64,000 nucleotides of DNA from Isoetes taiwanensis (GCA_021234155.1 JAJEKV010000006.1:6483727-6547726), one strand, 5' to 3'. Shown: positions 47,905 through 58,596, counted from the stretch's first letter. Numbers and translations: made by a program. The notes: a model not told the origin generated them from the letters alone.

Positions 47905-49175
47905 AAGGGACCAAGATAAAATAAGTTGGATCTGAGTCCTCCTGCCCAGCCAACATGATCCTTCAGACATGGACCAAGTCTTAGGGCTTATGATCTTCTT
48001 AACTTCACAGAAGAATTGTACTACTGGCCATCCCCAGCAGTTAGATCTCACTCTAATTTTGGGCCTCTGTTTAGAACCCCTTTTTGGAGAAGGAGGAGGT
48101 GTTTGTTCAGCCCAAAGAAAGTCCAACACCACCCCCCTGGCTCCATTAACCAGACTTGATGCTGTATTCAGATTCTTGATCAGCATTACCTGCGCTCCCT
48201 TGCCGAGAATGAGGTTCTTGGGAGCCATAAAATTTGATTCCCAAAATTCTTCAGACTTTTTCTTCTTAACAGGTTCGACCTCGTCTACAGAAATGTATGT
48301 GACTATATGTGGGGAGTTGAGCTTCTCAAACTGTATATCATTTTTTTTCCTAATATCCTTCATAAGTGGATAAAGCATGGTGGGAATAATTCCCATGAAA
48401 TCTTGAGCATTTCTGTTCATGCAGGCTTACAGGCTCTTAAGTGTTGACTCTGAGCATTTTCCAACCCTAATTTCATTAAGCATCTCTATAAAATGCCCGT
48501 TCTGCAGTGGAAGATCGCGGTCAGTACAATCTGTAAGTCAAAGCATCTCTTCCAACACTCTGCCTAAAAAGCAAAGCGTACCATCTTAACAGGAGGTAAT
48601 TGAAAAAAATCCCCTATGACAATGAGTTGCAGGCCTTCAAATGGGGCTTCATGTGAAAAACCATCATTTTTTGTCTAATAAACCTACCCACATAATCAAG
48701 CTTATAAAATAAAACCCCATCTATCATACTTATCTCGTCAATGATCAGAACCTTCGCGCTTTTCCGTCTTTCTTTACTGCTCTCTTTTAAATCAACCATG
48801 AGTGCAAGTTTATCCTTTCTCTTATACCCTATTCCAATACCAGCAAATGAATGGATGGTCGTTCCACCAAGATTACAAGCTGCCAATCCAGTGAAAGCAG
48901 TGACAAACACTGGCTCGGGGCCATGCTTTTCTCTAAGAACCCTAACTGCTTTTTTTAAGAGATGGGTCTTACCAGTTCCTGTAGACCAGTAACAAAAACA
49001 GATTTCCCTGCCCCAGTTGCAATTAGGGCTTTTCTTTGCTGCTCAGAGAGGTCTGTATACCTAAAATCTTGGGTTTCAATGCAGCCTTTGACCGAGGAAT
49101 CAATAATTGGATTGAGAAAAGGAAAAGGAAATAATTGGATTTGAGCAAAGGAAATATAAAAACGTGTCGTTAGAA
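47905..49175 (-). pseudogene. PIF1-family DNA helicase pseudogene
   Basis: From high to low coordinate: LSEQQRKAL and VFVTG before a Walker A (TGTGKTHLL near 48980, one frame off), VFVTAFTGLAACNLGGTTIH and SFAGIGIG (48870-48830), the Walker B VLIIDEISMIDG (48740), LIVIGDFFQLPPVK (48620), CFDLQIVLTAIF (48545), NEIRVGKC (48470), GIIPTMLYP (48395) and SLVNGARGVVLDF (48145). In-frame stops lie near 48580 and 48428, and frameshifts near 48995, 48670 and 48510. One of these is in an A run and could be a sequencing error. No introns are evident, which fits either a processed copy or an intron-poor transposon helicase. It breaks off after LSWSLSAH, where KCS sequence begins. No Helitron Rep domain was found upstream. 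Confidence 0.78.
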
Positions 49176-49206
49176 CAAGAAATATGACTAGGTCGACTTG
49201 CAACAC

Positions 49207-49890
49207 ATAAGCTCAACAGACTTATCAAGAAAGAATACAAAAAATAAAAAAGTCTATGAAAGCCAAGTAACATCTAGAAGGTAAACACTACGAAAACCAA
49301 AAACGTCAAAACAACAAAAAAGAATGAAGGCCCTATACAATAAAAAGACAAACTAGATGAATCAAGACCTGAATGTGGCAATATAGGGAATCGTCCGTAA
49401 ACTCTAACTACACAAGATTGAATTCGAACTCAAATTTGGGTATGGGGCTCTAAAAGTGATGGAATACATGCTATCCCAAATCCAAAAATAAGGACATGTG
49501 AGAAGAGAATGATCTTGTTCGATGGAGATAATAAGGAAATAAAATTATGAATTCTAAAAAATTTTGCACCAAGGATTCATAACGAAAAATGTGGCAAAAC
49601 ACTTGTTGAGTTAGGAGCCCTATATTAGAGAACAAGGCTATGAAACAAAAAGTGAATGTATAAGTTTATAGATTTAATTCAAGTTTATGTGATGAAATTT
49701 GGAGTTTAGATAACTTGAGAAAATATGTTCAAATAAACCAGCTTATGAAGAGGATGCATGATCAAACAAGGTTGCAAATTTGCAGTTTTTAGGCAAGGAA
49801 AAAACCAACAATATTTATATTCTTTCACAGGGTTGACATGGTAATTTGAGAAAAAGAAAAATATTGTGTTCAAAAGGCCAAGCTACCTAA
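49207..49890. other. Spacer, no gene
   Basis: A-rich, no recognised frame or repeat. It separates the PIF1 pseudogene from the LINE that starts near 49.9 kb. Confidence 0.5.
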
Positions 49891-49900
49891 GCGATCAAAG

Positions 49901-50437
49901 GTGCAAGAGAAAATCATCAATAGTGGCCCTATGTTCTTCAAATTTGATTTGCAGCTACTGAATGGTCCTCAACTTGCTGATTTGTTTCCCCAACTTGAAC
50001 TCTTTGCAAATTTTCGGGCTAAGCGGGATCGCCCTGCCAATGTTCCTATTTCCTCTTCATCTCTCACTTCTGCTTCCCCCAGAGCTGCGCCTCCTCAGTC
50101 CACGTCCTCTAATGATGCAACTGGTAAGGATGTTGATATGCCCTCTGCCTCTAATATGCAGTCTGCACCAGTTTTTAGTGCTGATGCTAGAGCTAAGTTG
50201 CAAAGGATTCAAGAGCAGCAGGAACGGCGTGAGAGAGCTACATATGGCTGGATAAAAGTTAATTTGAAGAAAGCTGCCCGTAATAAATTTGCTCAGTCTG
50301 CTTCTCAGGCGGCACATCCTAATGGAGATGGATATGGTAGTGCACAACAGCATGCCATCATTCCTTTATTAGAGGCTGAGGTACTCTGTGGAGGGCCAGA
50401 GCAGAGAGGAGGCTCTCCCTTGCCACAATCTGCATAG
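49901..50437 (+). pseudogene. LINE ORF1 C-terminal fragment
   Basis: The frame begins in the ORF1 fold (KIINSGPMFFKFDLQLLNGP) and continues as a Ser/Pro/Ala-rich tail, ending at TAG 50435-50437. Compared with the intact ORF1 at 8046-10109 it lacks roughly the first 450 residues. It keeps the A-x-L-Q-R-I-Q-E-Q-Q-E-R coiled segment near 50205. It lies about 190 bp before ORF2, a larger gap than the 5 nt in the other copy. Confidence 0.7.
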
Positions 50438-51234
50438 GACATGGAGAGGGTGGAGTAGAGCGGAGGCTCCCCTCTGCTAATTGGTCCAGGACACAATGGA
50501 AGGGTGTAATAGAGAGGAGGCTCCCCCTTGCCACTTATTCGCACACGGTGGGCAGACCTCTCAGATGCAGTTAATCTTCCAGGGGTCACTGAGATGGACG
50601 TGGAGCATCCTCAACTGCCCACATGAATATTCTTTCTTGGAATGTTAGAGAGTGGCTTCTTCCCCAAGCAAAAGGAGTAGGTTGTCCCTCTATCTATCTA
50701 AGTTATCCATGGATTTATGTTGTTTTTAGGAGCACAAGTGCCGTAAAGGCGATGTTCAAAAGCTGGCTAACATTTTGGGGCGTGATTATAATGTGCTTGT
50801 GGCGGCTGCTAATTCTGCTAAAGCAGGTGTTCTTACTGCATGGAAGCCCTCTTTGAATGTCACTTTCACACAAGTGGACAGGTTTGGTCGTTGGATAATT
50901 GTTAAGTGGAAAGAGCGGGGGCAAGAATGCGGTTTAGTAAATGTTTATGCTCACAATTATGCGTCAAAGGGGAGCTTTGTGGGCCTCTCTTCGTAGCAAA
51001 GTTCTCAGGCTAGGCAATAATGTGGCATGGTTGCTCATAGGAGATTTTAATATGGTCGAAATTGAGACAGACAGGTGTGGCAGGGGATCTCAGGTGGTTC
51101 ATGAATTTGAGCGGGAGCAATGGCAACGTTTGTTGCATGATTGTGGCCTGGTGGAGGTCGAGGGTGATCAATCCTTCACATGGTGCAATGGACGGACAGG
51201 CAGCGGTAGAGCTTACGCCCGACATGACCGTGGC

Positions 51235-51366
51235 TATTATAGATAGATAGATAGATAGTAGTTTTAATGTCATGCCACTAGGCAGCATCCAACTGGACAT
51301 GTGACCACACACATAATCCACAATCCACAATCCACAATCCACAATCCACAATCCACAATCCACAAT
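51235..51366. repeat. (GATA)n and (CCACAAT)n microsatellites inside the LINE
   Basis: About five GATA units at 51240-51258 and about eight CCACAAT units at 51312-51366, separated by ~50 bp of unrelated sequence. They replace the part of the endonuclease that carries the SDH motif in other copies. Confidence 0.85.
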
Positions 51367-53431
51367 GGTTCTCCACTGGACGTCCTCTATGGCGAAGAGC
51401 TACAAAAACTTACTTCAAGCTCAATACTAAGCATTTGAAGGATAGTGAATTCATTGCAGGTTGTAGGAATGCGTGGTCCCATGAATTCTCTCGTAGTGGT
51501 GGCATGGCTGGTGTTGTTGCTGCTCTCAGGGCTGTAAAATCCTTTGCAAAGCAGTGGGGTCATGCACAGGTGGTTCGGACTAGAGGCCAATTAACCGAGT
51601 TGTATCAGGAGTTACAGAGATGCCGTGCTCTTGCCCCTTCTTCTGGTATTAGAGAGAAAGCAATCTTGACAGAGATTAAAGCCATTGAGACGGCTCATGT
51701 GAATCAAGCCATGATAAAGGCAGGACTGGAATAGTTTAGATCTGGTGATAGATGCTCTCACTTCTTTTTTTGGGCCGCTAAGAGAAGGCGTATGACGGCC
51801 TCTATTAACTCCCGGGTCAGAGTGTTCTGATCAGGTCCAATTGAAGCGGTATCTCCACGACCACTTTTCTTCATTTTTCTCTAGACATCAGTTACCTTTT
51901 TAGGAGGATATGCAATCTGCAGTTTTGTCGAAGGTCCACCCCATTGTATCAGCTGAGCAGCGTGCACACCTAGAATCAGACATCACCATCAATGACTTAC
52001 ATTCAGCTGCTTCTCTTTTAAAAAAGGACAAGTGCCCTGGCCTAGATGGTTTTCCAGTAGAATTCTTCCAGGAATATTGGGATTGGTTGGGTTGCGATCT
52101 TTACAGTGCTTTCTGTGAGTTTCGTAGGTTCAGAAGTTTGGATAAGATCCTCAATACTGGCTGTATTTCTCTTATTCCCAAGTGTAAAGAGCCAAAGACA
52201 ATATCTGATTGGCGCCCTATTACATTATTGTCTTGCAGAAAAAATGCTGATGTCTTGGCTGTATCAATCTCTCCTACTCAATCTGGATTCTTGCCAAGGA
52301 GGAGCATTTTAGACAATGTTGCTGCTGCTTATGAGGGTATGTATTGGGCCAGATTGAAAGGTATGTGTATAGTCTATCTTAAATTAGATTTTGCCAAGGC
52401 ATATGACAGTGTGGATTGGGAATTCTTGGAAAAAAGCCTCTTAGCATTGGGCTTTGGTTAGCAGTTCACCAGGGATGTTATGAAGCTCCATATCTTGGCA
52501 CGGTCTACCGTGTTGTTTCAGGGGGAACCCTCCACTGTTTTTTCGGTTGGGCGGGGTGTTCGCCAAGGATGCCCATTAGCTCCACTTTTGTTCACAGTAG
52601 TAGCTGAGGTCCTCTCACAGTTATTTGCTAAGGCTATGCAGGATGGGATAGTCCAGGGGTTGAGCGTGGAGGACGGTTCACAGAAAATTTGTAATCAGTA
52701 TGTTGATGACACGTTTCTCTTTCTTGTTGCTGATGCGGACAATCTTCAGATGCAAAGCTTCTTTTTGATACTTTCTCTTTAGCATCTGGAGTTCTTGTTG
52801 GTTGGCCAAAGTGTTCTGCATTATGGACGCTTGATGGGGTTGTGCCCCCTTGTGTTGCTGATTTTCCTTGGAAGGTGCTTCCTCATGGGAAGGCTACTAA
52901 ACGTCTCGGTATTCCTGTGGGCATTCATATTTCTACCTGATGCTTGGGATATTATCATAGAAGGTTTGTGAAAGCATTTGTTTTGGTGGAATACTGCTAA
53001 GCTCTCTCTGTCAGCGCGCATAACTGTTGCTAAAGCATGTTTTAAGTAATTCCCACGTCTATATGGCCTCTGCCCTTCTGGCTTCCCAGTCAAAATCCCA
53101 GGTGATTGTTACATTGTCCGTAATTTCATTTGGGGTGGGAATGAGGAGCATGCTGTGGTCAAGATTCCATGGTCCAAATGCACTAGTCCAAAATTTGCAG
53201 GTGGTTTGGGTATGACAGACTTCCATCTACAGAGTAAGATTCTGATTTCTAAGTTCATTTGGAGGATCCTTAGGGATATGGTTGACTCACCTGGAGTGCG
53301 GTTGGTGAAGCAGTCACTTGGTCATTGTGTTCCTTTTGGGAAAGCTTCGTTAAAACCTCTTCTTCCTTGGAGTCTCTTTTATCAGCTATGCCCTTTTCCT
53401 AATGCCTCTCCTTTTTTGCATTTAGATTAAT

Positions 53432-53704
53432 TCAAAACCTATTCAAGATTTTAAAGGAAAGCTTTCGCTTGATGAGACAAACGTTGATATGGTAGCAATT
53501 TATAGATTTGCTTTGAAGAAGCAAGCAACAGATGATTCGTTTGCCTGTGCAAAGAAGAAATGGAGTGTGATAATAAATCGACAGGGCATCCACTTCTATG
53601 GGCATTGGACTTCTGAGAGAATCCATAAGCAAAAAGTAGGTCAAATTTTTGCTTTGCCAAAAGCTATGTTTGATGTAGAACATAACTGGAAAAAGGATTA
53701 CTAA
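53432..53704 (+). other. Orphan open frame, possible exon
   Basis: A frame reading KPIQDFKGKLSLDETNVDMV, then AIYRFALKKQATDD, KKKWSVIINRQG and HFYGHWTSERIHKQ, ends at TAA 53702-53704. The composition is protein-like (charged, mixed) and it does not match the LINE C terminus that precedes it. No domain is recognised and no neighbouring exon or splice site is clear. It may be a gene piece moved by a retroelement, or an uncharacterised exon. Confidence 0.35.
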
Positions 53705-54109
53705 GAAGCAGGGACACAAATTATAAGTTTTTCGCTAAGACCAGACAACAAAGTCATAGAAAACGAATCATGAGGATCCAAAGCTGACATAATCCAAGGA
53801 AGCATGTTACTTACAAATTCTTTAGAGATTTGGCACAACTATGCACACAAAGGAAGCTTTAAAATAATCCAAGCAATAGTAGCAAAACGAAACACCATCT
53901 TGATTTGAACAAAGGAAACATAACAATATTTTACCTATACAATTTATTATTGCCGTCTATCTGCAAATTAATTCTACTACTGCAGCCTATCTAACCACAA
54001 CTAGGAATAAAAACTAAGTAAGGAAAAACAAAAAGCACAAGAGAGATGAAGATGGCAACTAGAAACAAGAAGAAGGAAGAAAGAGAACGCTCAAAGAGCA
54101 ATTTACCCA

Positions 54110-54458
54110 AGTACTTGAACGGAGATACAAAGCCAGGGTTTTCATCTTGCAGCAGGACGGTTGCTTTGGACTATCTGGAAAAGACAAAGACTGGTAATCT
54201 TCAAAGGTTTGGATGTGGTAGATAACCGTGTTCTCCAAGAAGCTCAAGGTCACATTGCTAAGTCATACTATTGTTCTTCACTTGCCCCTCGTAAGAGGCG
54301 ATTGATCTTTGCCGAGTATTTAGATGTGCGCTCTTATGCCACAGGTTGCTTCACTCAGTATGTCTTTGCATATCCACTGAGATTTTATTCCTGTCTTTGC
54401 ACGTATACTTATATTTGACTATTTGATTAGTCAAAGTCTGACATCCTTCAAAAAAAAG
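54110..54458 (+). mobile_element. L1-type LINE 3' end, plus strand
   Basis: The frame LWTIWKRQRLVIFKGLDV, then LAPRKRRLIFAEYLDV, is the last part of an L1-type ORF2. It is followed by a short 3' region ending CCTTC and eight A at 54451-54458. The same block in opposite orientation lies at 54600-54884, so two 3' ends of one family sit tail to tail. Confidence 0.65.
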
Positions 54459-54463
54459 AAGAG

Positions 54464-55385
54464 TGAGGCACTTGTTGCTGGATATCTCCAAGTTGTGTCT
54501 TCCAAATAGAATCAAACAATATACCTTGGTTTATTAGAGTTTATATAATGGTATAAAGAACTTTATCTCATAGAGTTTACTACATATATGCTGTTTTTTT
54601 TTAAGGACGTCAAACTTTATTAAAAGTCCAAGCCAAAAGACAGATGCAACTGCTCAGGTGGGATTAAAATCTCAGAGAATAATCATGGTCCACTGAGTAG
54701 GACCATCATAAGACAACACCTCCAAATAAATCTCAAAGATCAAACGTCGCTTGGCAGGAGCAAGCGAAGAACAATGGTAGGCCTTAGCAATTCTATCTCG
54801 AGATTCCTGGAGGATAGCAACAACATGAATATCCAAGCCCTTGAAAACACACAATCTTCTTCGCTTCCAGATGGACAACAACAACCATCCTGACGCACGA
54901 TAAGTGAAAGGCTGGGCTTTGTAGCTTATTCCAAATATCCGAATAAATAGCCAAGAGCACTTGCTGACTTGTCAATGTGACATGAAAAAGAGAAAGCTAC
55001 CAATATCAAACCAGTTGAAGGTGATCACACAAAAAGAAACAATGCTCAATAGTCTCATCCCTTTGCTTGCATAGCGGGCAAAGTGCTGACACTCAAGGAT
55101 CAAATCTGTGGACAAGCGCATTGATATGAGGGCATCTATGAAGAATCTGCCACCAAAGCACAACCACCTTATGACGTGTGGCAGTGTTCTACTTATTTGA
55201 ACCAGTTCCTATGTTGCCATGGTATATGTTTTATTTGCAACTAGTATATTCATGTCATTTTTCTCCTTGTCTTTGTGTAGTTGAGTGTGTGATGAAGTTG
55301 AGGCAGTGGTTATTGGATGCCTTTCAAGTTGTGTCTTCCAAGTAGAAGAACATACCTTGGTTGTATTAGAGTTTATATATAATGT
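54464..55385 (+). repeat. Diverged ~90-bp direct repeats around a LINE 3' end
   Basis: About 54464-54552 and 55290-55385 share GAGGCA, AAGTTGTGTCTTCCAA, ATACCTTGGTT and ATTAGAGTTTATAT. In the first copy one frame ends LVAGYLQVVSSK then a stop, so this might be the last exon and 3' end of an old gene, duplicated. The divergence is too high and the length too great for a target-site duplication of the LINE between them. Confidence 0.6.
54594..55190 (-). mobile_element. L1-type LINE 3' end, minus strand, 5'-truncated
   Basis: The plus-strand T run at 54594-54602 marks the tail. Minus frames give a zinc-binding region (RFFIDALISMRLSTDLILEC then FARYASKG near 55100) and the terminal block LLSIWKRRRLCVFKGLDI, then LAPAKRRLIFEIYLEV (54884-54700). 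The reverse transcriptase is absent. Confidence 0.7.
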
Positions 55386-55604
55386 AAATGATGCCCAGCA
55401 TTGCTGGGCATAAGCTAGGAACTGTAAATGATATACTGGAGCAATTGTTAAATTAATTTATACTTATAAAATTACATGAAGAGCCTTCTGCCACCTTTCC
55501 ACCTTCTTCTTCCTCTTCCCCTTCCTTTTGTTGGAATGTTGAAGTGTGTGAAATGGGCACACATGAAGAATGACTCAGTGGAAGATTGCCAAAAGCCCAT
55601 CAAA

Positions 55605-55676
55605 GGGCCAGTAGCTCAGTGGTAGAGTACTTGGCTTGTAAGCAAGAGGTCTTGGGTTCGATCCCCAGCCTGTCCA
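55605..55676 (+). other. tRNA-like cloverleaf inside the TRIM LTR (anticodon UGU)
   Basis: Seventy-two nucleotides fold as a tRNA: acceptor GGGCCAG with CCTGTCC (five of seven pairs), D arm GCTC-AGTGGTA-GAGT, anticodon arm CTTGG-CTTGTAA-GCAAG (four pairs and one G-G mismatch), variable AGGTC, and T arm TTGGG-TTCGATC-CCCAG. The A box (TAGCTCAGTGG) and B box (GGTTCGATCCC) for RNA polymerase III are both present. The right LTR copy has a CTTGCAA loop, a different anticodon (UGC). The acceptor mismatches and the location make a functional charging tRNA unlikely; a Pol III promoter or a tRNA mimic is more likely. Confidence 0.75.
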
Positions 55677-56299
55677 CCCAATCATAGAAGGCTCATTTCT
55701 CAACATGGTATCAGAGCCATGGTTCCAAGTGGAGGGTGCTTAACCGTACCGGGATAGTTCGCAGTGGTGTACGGGTGAGACTGTACGGGTGAGACTGAGC
55801 AAAGCTTGGCCAGTGAAAGCCCTACTCTCGCAGTTACCGGGATAGTTCGCAGTGGTGTACGGGTGAGACTGAGCAAAGCTTGGCCAGTGAAAGCCCTGGT
55901 AGAGTTGCCCGAGGAGCGCAGTGGTGCTCGGATGAGACTGAGCAAAGCTTGGCCAGTGAAAGCCCTACTCTCGCAGTGGTAGAGTTGCCCGAGGAGGGGA
56001 GCATGTGGATTGTAGTGATCGCAGTGGGACTGAGCAAAGCTTGGCCAGTGAAAGAGTTGCCCGAGGAGGGGAGCATGTGGATTGTAGTGATCGCAGTGGG
56101 ACTGAGCAAAGCTTGGCCAGTGAAAGCCCTGCAGTGGTAGAGTTGCCCGAGGAGGGAAGCATGTGGCTGGAATTGATTGGTGTGCCCATTAAGGGAAAAT
56201 GGTAGAATGTTAGAGTGTGTGTAATGGGCACATATGAAGAATGGCTTAGTAAAAGACTGCCAAAAGCCCATTAAAAGGTTGATAGCTTAGCCTGGTGAT

Positions 56300-56582
56300 A
56301 ATATTCCGTTCAGGGGTCATGGTTGTAGAGGAGTTGATGTAGAAGATAAGTTTGCTCTTGAAGCTACATTTAGAGTGCAGAACATGCTAGAGGCCGGCAA
56401 GCCACATGAGGCTGAATTTTTGTGTCTCTACTGGAGAAAAGGTTTTAAAGTGAGAAATCATTTCTGAAGCAACAAGCGCTAGGAAAGCATTTCCATGCAG
56501 AGAAAATAGTAGAGTGAAGGGAAAGAGATGTCTCCTTCCAGTAAAACGAATTTTTACTTAACCCCAGTATATCAAGTCAAGT
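56300..56582. other. ~290-bp insertion splitting the right TRIM LTR
   Basis: The insert interrupts the D-arm region of the right LTR's tRNA-like sequence. It has no recognised coding frame and no clear terminal repeats. Its right boundary is marked by the return of LTR sequence (AAAGTACTTAGCTTG) near 56583. Confidence 0.5.
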
Positions 56583-56640
56583 AAAGTACTTAGCTTGCAA
56601 GCAGGAGTTCTTCGGTTCGATTCCTAGCCTGTCCATCCAA

Positions 56641-57395
56641 CTTTTCCCCTTTTCATTTTGCTCTTCGCCGCCTTTTCCTTTTCTATTTTCCCATTTCCCC
56701 TTTGTCCTTTCCATTGTCCATTTTCCCATTTTTCTTTTTCCCGTTTTCATTTTCTCCCTCCTTATTTTTCCTTTTTCATTTCTGCCTTCTATTTTTCCTT
56801 CCCTTTTCTCTCATTTTTGTTTTACCCTTTTCCCTTTCCATTTTCCTTGCTCTTCCCCTTTTCCTTTTCCCTTTTCGTTTATACATTTCCTTTTTCCCTT
56901 TTCCTTTCCCCTTCCCCTTTTTACTCCCCTTCATGTTTCCCTCTTTTACCTTTCCTTTTTCCCTTTTTTTCTTTTCTCATTTGCCTTTCCTTGCCCTTTC
57001 TTTTTTCCTAATCTCATTTTCATTTTCCTCCTTTTCCATTCACATATCCTTTTTTCCATTTCCATTATCCGACTTCCTGCTTTCCCCTTTTTTCTTTTTC
57101 TATTTTCCCTTCTAATTTTACTTTCCCATTTGCCATTCCCCATTCTTCCTTTTTTCTCATTCTCATTTTCCTTTTTCCTTTTTTCCTTTCACATTTCCCG
57201 CTTTTTCCTTTTCCCCCTTTTTTTTTTTACAATTCTCTTCCATTTTTTCCCCACCCCTTTTAGTTTTCTTTAGCCTTTTTCTATTTTCCTCCCATTTCTA
57301 TTTTCTTTTATTCCCCTCCCCTTTTGCCCTTCCTCTTTTTCCTTTTCCCTTTCCTTTTTGTCCTTTTCCTTTCCCACTTCTAAAACTTTTTGAGC
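56641..57395. repeat. Long polypyrimidine tract (750 bp)
   Basis: Nearly uninterrupted C/T on the plus strand, built from degenerate CTTTTCC and TTTTCCC units. A shorter pyrimidine run (55491-55528) lies on the other side of the TRIM, so the TRIM probably inserted into this tract. Frames across it (Phe/Pro/Leu/Ser) are artefacts. Such tracts can form triplex (H-DNA). Confidence 0.92.
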
Positions 57396-58495
57396 ATGGG
57401 ATTGAAACGAATGAATCTGGATTAAAGCATCTACACCATCTAAAAGATTAAATCTCAGCCACCCAATCGGGTGGTCAATCTCGTATGCCCAATCCAAGGT
57501 TTGATACATGACATATATACTTAATTACACTATAACCTTATAATATAAAAATAAGATAAGATGGTGTAGATTTCATTTTATAGAGGTTTTGTTAAATATG
57601 TTGTGTGACAATGTTTTACATTTTATGAGTGCTTCCAATTTAGGGCACTAGTTGTAGGAAGCTTTCAAATAAAATTTTAGATTTTTTTAAATGCCTTGGG
57701 GAATATGGCATTTTCCTGGACGTAAAAAACCCATCCATCCATCCATCAATCCTATTTTATTTCTATTATCTATAAGAAAAAAAAGTTGCTGCCCTTATAA
57801 GGCTAAGTACATAGGCCTATGCTATGAAGGTATTGAATGTCATCAAAGCACATGGGATCATTGTTATATCCGTAGTAAGGAGGACACAATTAAGAAGGTG
57901 AAAGCCCACTTAAACCACAGGTCTTGCAATTTATGATGATCGGACCGTTCCTAGCCGTTAGATCAAACATAGGTTATATTATGGAACTTGGGATAGCTGA
58001 AGATTCTGGTAAAATGTCTCGGCTATGTTTATATCTTTTCTCACGCCGTCTGCGATGCTTGTAATTTTGAGCTCGATTTTCATTTTCAGACAAAAGCAAC
58101 TGCCTTTCACCTTCGTCTTCTCCAAGGTCGGCCATGCTTAAGGCCTAGCAGACTATTTGCCGGGCCATGCTCTGATTCTTTTCCTACTTATGGTAGCCTA
58201 AACTTCTACCCAGGCCGTTATTTTCTGATTGACAGTACAATTTAGCTTTCTAAACAAGGCATTCTTTATCTTAAATTCAATCCAAATGGCCGTTTGAATG
58301 TGTAGGCTGTGGAATCTGAAAGTACTTGGAAAATTCTATTTGATCTACTGGAACTGGAATGGAGTCTCCAGAGCAAGTAGCAAAATTTTATCGGAGTTAG
58401 AAACTAGTAATGGCCTCAAAAATACAGGTCTTTTGCCAAAGTAGACTTGTTGCATCAATCTACAACAGATAAATTGCTCGACCTGTGGTTTAAGG
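57396..58495. other. Intergenic, no gene; short (CATC)n
   Basis: No recognised coding frame. A CATC repeat (about 57732-57748) follows CCTGGACGTAAAAAA, which resembles the GGACGTTAAAAA block just before the tails of LINE-B, so it may be a remnant of a related element. Confidence 0.45.
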
Positions 58496-58596
58496 GAGGT
58501 CAACCCTCCCCTCTTGCAGATCATGGGAAATAACCCTCTCGGCCTGCGGCCTCGAGGGTTATTTCCCATAATCTGCTCGAGGGGAGGGTTAACCTC
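58496..58596. repeat. Near-perfect hairpin with 49-nt arms
   Basis: The left arm (58496-58544) and right arm (58548-58596) are reverse complements with about five mismatches and a 3-nt loop (TGC). The shared blocks are AACCCTCCCCTC, CAGAT(C/T)ATGGGAAAT and AACCCTC. Such a fold could be a MITE core, a small-RNA precursor or a cruciform. It lies about 650 bp upstream of the WSD start codon. No target-site duplication was identified. Confidence 0.88.

Larger units (their letters stand above)
49900..53430 (+). mobile_element. L1-type LINE, plus strand, 5'-truncated and decayed
   Basis: In order: the last third of ORF1 (49901-50437, FFKFDLQLLNGPQLADLFPQ, matching the 8-10 kb ORF1), the start of ORF2 (NILSWNVRE at 50625), endonuclease pieces (LNVTFTQVDRFGRWIIVKW near 50850; VAWLLIGDFNMVE near 51025), linker, reverse transcriptase (KCPGLDGFPVEFFQEYWDW near 52035; KLDFAKAYDSVDWEFL near 52380; GVRQGCPLAPLLFTVVAE near 52555; YVDD at 52699-52710) and a C-terminal segment to about 53430. 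Many frameshifts and stops. Two microsatellites interrupt the end of the endonuclease. Confidence 0.82.
55529..56640 (+). mobile_element. TRIM (miniature LTR retrotransposon) with a tRNA-like LTR
   Basis: The left LTR is 55529-55705, 177 bp, starting TG and ending CA. It is followed at once by the primer-binding site TGGTATCAGAGCC (55706-55718, complementary to initiator tRNA-Met). The internal region has no open gene but repeats a core, GACTGAGCAAAGCTTGGCC, five times (near 55791, 55867, 55936, 56029 and 56100). A purine tract AAGGGAAAA (56191-56199) directly precedes the right LTR, which starts TG at 56200. The right LTR matches the left to about 56290, is split by a ~290-bp insert in the tRNA-like part, resumes at about 56583-56640 and lacks its last ~24 bp. 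A size near 0.8 kb without the insert and the absence of coding capacity fit a TRIM. Confidence 0.8.

Noticed and set aside
45000-49900. Complete Helitron
   Set aside because: A PIF1-like helicase is present, but no Rep domain, 5' TC or 3' CTRR end with hairpin could be identified.
55834-56271. Coding gene in the TRIM internal region (repeats such as GLSLAKLCS)
   Set aside because: The frame exists because the 27-bp core repeat lacks stops in that phase. TRIMs have no genes and the repeats are not multiples of one codon unit throughout.
56658-57115. Phe/Pro/Ser-rich membrane-like proteins
   Set aside because: They are translations of a polypyrimidine tract in overlapping frames; no start context, splice sites or homology.
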